Positions 4,403 to 6,905 of a stretch of DNA of 6,905 nt are shown here, in pieces (position 1 is the first letter of the stretch; each line of letters starts with the position of its first letter). The stretch lies in NCBI GenBank assembly GCA_003123965.1, contig NNSL01000442.1, forward strand, positions 1 through 6,905, given 5' to 3'. The notes beneath the pieces were generated by a model. That model saw only the letters and a program-made list of their open reading frames with translations. It was not told where the DNA came from and searched no databases. This DNA is from Balneolaceae bacterium SMO_bin1. Its GTDB lineage: Bacteria; Bacteroidota; Rhodothermia; Balneolales; Balneolaceae. A program made the position numbers and the translations under genes.

Positions 4403-6813
4403 TTAGAAAAACCGGCCAATTCCCACTCCTACCAAGAAACCCGGTTCGTCAATACGCGCTGCAAAATCAACGCGAAACACACCGAGAATTCCGTTTAGGG
4501 AGACTCCTGCCTCAAAGTGCGGCCCGTCCGTTGTATTTGGTACATACCCAAACTCATCAAATAACTGCTGCTCGCGTTGGTCTGATACCCAGGACTGTGC
4601 TGCTCCGCCGAAAATAATCACACCAATGTTTTGCTCAACGAGATAGGTGAGCCCAAGCCGCTCAAATGGAACCGTTCTAAAATTATGCTCAAGATTGATG
4701 GCGGCATACTGCTCCCCTTCATACGGTTGAAAACGCGCCGCCCGAAGCCCTTCAAACAAACTGAGCACGCTTGGCGCCACGTCTATGATACCAAATTTCT
4801 GAAGCGGCAAATCACCGGAAAAAGTACTAGCGTCTATACTTATACTCAACATATGTTGGGGAAAACGCGGCGTTGATAAAAGGTTGGCACGCTCCAATCA
4901 AGGTGCGCGGCATATCGTGTAAAGGCAAAATCTGAGCCCAGTGCATCGCTGGAATGTTCCGCTTCAAAAGCCAGCCGATTGCGACCAGTGATCCCAAAAT
5001 TATAGTCCTCATTTAAATTATAACCCGCTAAAAGTGAAATCGAATTCATGTTGCCCTCATCAATAGCGGGGTTGATACGCGGGCTGTTATCTCGTCCCAG
5101 AATATCGTAGGCGGTTTCGGTTTGCAGTGACGAATGATCCGCACTGGTGAATGCCGCCTGCAGTGACAAATCGGTCTGCCGGTCGCGCACGCCCGCTTTA
5201 ATCTCAAATCCTTCGTGCCTGTAAAAATCAAAATAGTTTTCGGCGCCGAGCAGGTTGCTTACGGTAGAAAGTCCCGGGCTGATAATTTGCGACTGATACC
5301 GGGGCGCCGTTTCAGCCTGGTAGACAATTCCGAGTTCATATTCTATCCTTCTGCTCGACCAATCGTAGGTCGCCCCGGCTCCATAACTCCAATCGTCATA
5401 ACCCGTGCTGTACCCCCCATTCACCGACATATCGAGTCCATCAAAGGGATCAATCGAATACTTCAACCCTGCAAAAAGTTCATCCACCCGATTGTAGCGC
5501 AGCCCTGGTGAAAATTGCCCCGGAATACCCGATGCACTTACCGAGGTTCCGCTCGTATCGGCATCTTCATCTTCCGTGAACTCTACAAATCGCGCCAGGA
5601 AACCCGTTGGCTTTAATACTTCTTCCAGCGTTTGGGTACTGTCAATGTCTTTATATGCCTTCTGCTCCTCATCAGAAAGTGGAACCGGCTCAACCGAAAA
5701 TACCCGTGCGATAGAGTCCTGCCGCGTGGAGGTGGTATCAACCGTAAAAATATCATCCTGCTCGTACAGGGAGTCGGGCAGCGGCACGTTAACCCTGTAG
5801 TTGCTCACATTGGCCAGTTGCCGTAATTGTAGTCGTGGAAATTGCAGGCCAATCATCCCAATTTTAATCGTACCATTGATGCGGGCGTCAACCGGCAGCC
5901 AGAAATCGCCGCCATAATTGCTGAATTGCTGGCTGTAGGACAGGTTAAAATCTTGTACGGGCGGCGGGAACCGGACCACACTGTTGGGCTCGAGCCGCAC
6001 CTCCAGCAGGGCAAAGGCCTCATCAAGTACAAATACTTCACCGCGAAACAAAGGCTGCAGATCGCGCTCCGGAATCACCCGAATACGATATACCGGCTGC
6101 CCATCCATTTGCAGCTGTTCAATGAGCTCAAAATCGTAGTACGAAAATGCATCCGGGTGCGTAACGCCCACCACATCGAAGCCGGCGATTTCAACGTTAT
6201 CGTCATAAAAGTTGGGCAAATAACTGACGCCCGCAAAGTTCTGATCGGCATCGATATTTGCTGTTTGGCGCCGCCATTTCAGCACTTCGCGGTGCCCCTG
6301 CTCTTTATCCCAGAAAATTTCGGAAGCCGATTCTGTTATCATCACCAGCGAGGTATCATTGGATAGATTCTGCCGGCTGTAAGCATCGGCCTGATAGGTC
6401 TCCAACTTGGCCCGCCACTCTTGCTTGCGTTTAATTACCTGTCGCATAATGCGCCGGCCCGGGTCTTCATCGGTGACTACAATTTCACCAAGCTCGCTTA
6501 CCGATGGTGCCAGTTCAAAATCTTGCTGACGGGCGCTGTTCCTGCTGATTTCACGCTCAACGCTTTGGAAGCCGATATAGCGCACCTGCAGCGTTACGGG
6601 CAGCAGTGAATCCGGGATGGTGAGCGAATACATACCGTTGCTGTTGGTGATGGTACCCCGGTACTCATTCATCACCACGATGTTGGCCGAGGGCAGCGTT
6701 TCGCCAGTTTTGGCGTCGCGCACGGTGCCTTCAATCACCTTTTGGGCAAAACTGCTTGACGTAATAAACAGAAAAAGGGGGATGAATAAGAATGCTTTTA
6801 TAGCGTAAGGCAT
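4403..6813 (-). pseudogene. DUF5686-type outer-membrane protein with carboxypeptidase-regulatory-like domain, broken by a 2-base insertion
   Basis: Predicted outer-membrane beta-barrel of unknown function, common in Bacteroidota. From the ATG at 6813: signal peptide (1-23, cleavage likely after SSSFA), then a carboxypeptidase-regulatory-like beta-sandwich (about 26-102; GTVRDAKTGETLPSANI, NSNGMYSLTI, YIGFQS). LGEIVVT and DPGRRIMRQVIKRK follow, leading into the long DUF5686 region with many alternating-hydrophobicity strands from about 430 on. The frame stops at 4846 (655 residues) after RRVFPNIC. The family sequence continues in another frame as MLSISIDASTFSGDLPLQ, EGEQYAAINLEHNFRTVPF and so on, ending GVGIGRFF, a terminal aromatic residue typical of BAM-assembled barrels. 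Removing one AT from ATAT at 4851-4854 joins the parts (FPN-MLSIS) into 802 residues, a usual family length. It converges with the OmpA lipoprotein gene. Real frameshift or assembly error cannot be told apart here. Confidence 0.9.
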
Positions 6814-6905
6814 TGGATAATTTATTGGGTGTATAGAAAGAGGCGTTATACTGTATTTGAAGTTCTATGTTACAAAACCCAATGTTCATTTTTGCGTTTT
6901 AAAAC

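Noticed and set aside
5842..6366. Plus-strand open frame of 174 codons inside the DUF5686 gene
   Set aside because: Shadow of the minus-strand coding sequence, with no family motifs.
6896..6905. Palindrome GTTTTAAAAC at the right edge, upstream of the DUF5686 gene
   Set aside because: AT-rich 10-bp palindromes are common by chance and the window ends here; the 6814-6905 leader shows no clear promoter match.

Overview
The window looks like ordinary chromosomal DNA from a member of the Bacteroidota/Balneolota (FCB) group. The evidence is a thioredoxin-reductase-like protein with the FCB-type form of YpdA, a DUF5686-type outer-membrane protein with an N-terminal carboxypeptidase-regulatory-like domain, promoter-like sequences close to the TTTG / TAnnTTTG consensus of that group, and weak or absent Shine-Dalgarno sequences. 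Base composition is about half GC. The exact genus cannot be read from the sequence.

Layout from left to right. The 5' part of yajC (minus strand) runs off the left edge. It is followed on the same strand by a single-hotdog acyl-CoA thioesterase. A short divergent spacer separates that from a plus-strand pair: a YheT-like alpha/beta hydrolase whose frame is broken by one extra T, and a YpdA-family FAD/NAD(P)H oxidoreductase. Two RNA genes on the minus strand follow: the signal recognition particle RNA, converging on ypdA and ending right against its stop codon, and a tRNA-Ala(GGC). Divergent from the tRNA is a plus-strand lipoprotein with six calcium-binding thrombospondin type 3 repeats and an OmpA-like peptidoglycan-binding domain, closed by a strong intrinsic terminator. 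Converging on it is a large minus-strand gene for a DUF5686 outer-membrane beta-barrel, broken by a two-base insertion.

Functionally the window is dominated by envelope biogenesis: YajC and SRP RNA serve protein export at the Sec translocon, the OmpA lipoprotein links outer membrane to peptidoglycan, and the DUF5686 protein sits in the outer membrane. The thioesterase, hydrolase and YpdA-like reductase are metabolic or redox enzymes. There is no sign of a mobile element, CRISPR array, phage or defence system.

The most notable points are two micro-indels that break two otherwise well conserved genes, both in simple sequence, which leaves open whether they are real mutations or assembly errors; a YpdA homologue lacking the N-terminal active-site cysteine of Firmicutes enzymes; a perfect 9-bp inverted repeat between the tRNA and the OmpA lipoprotein gene that overlaps a promoter candidate; and the tight convergence of SRP RNA and ypdA. 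I found no convincing previously undescribed system.
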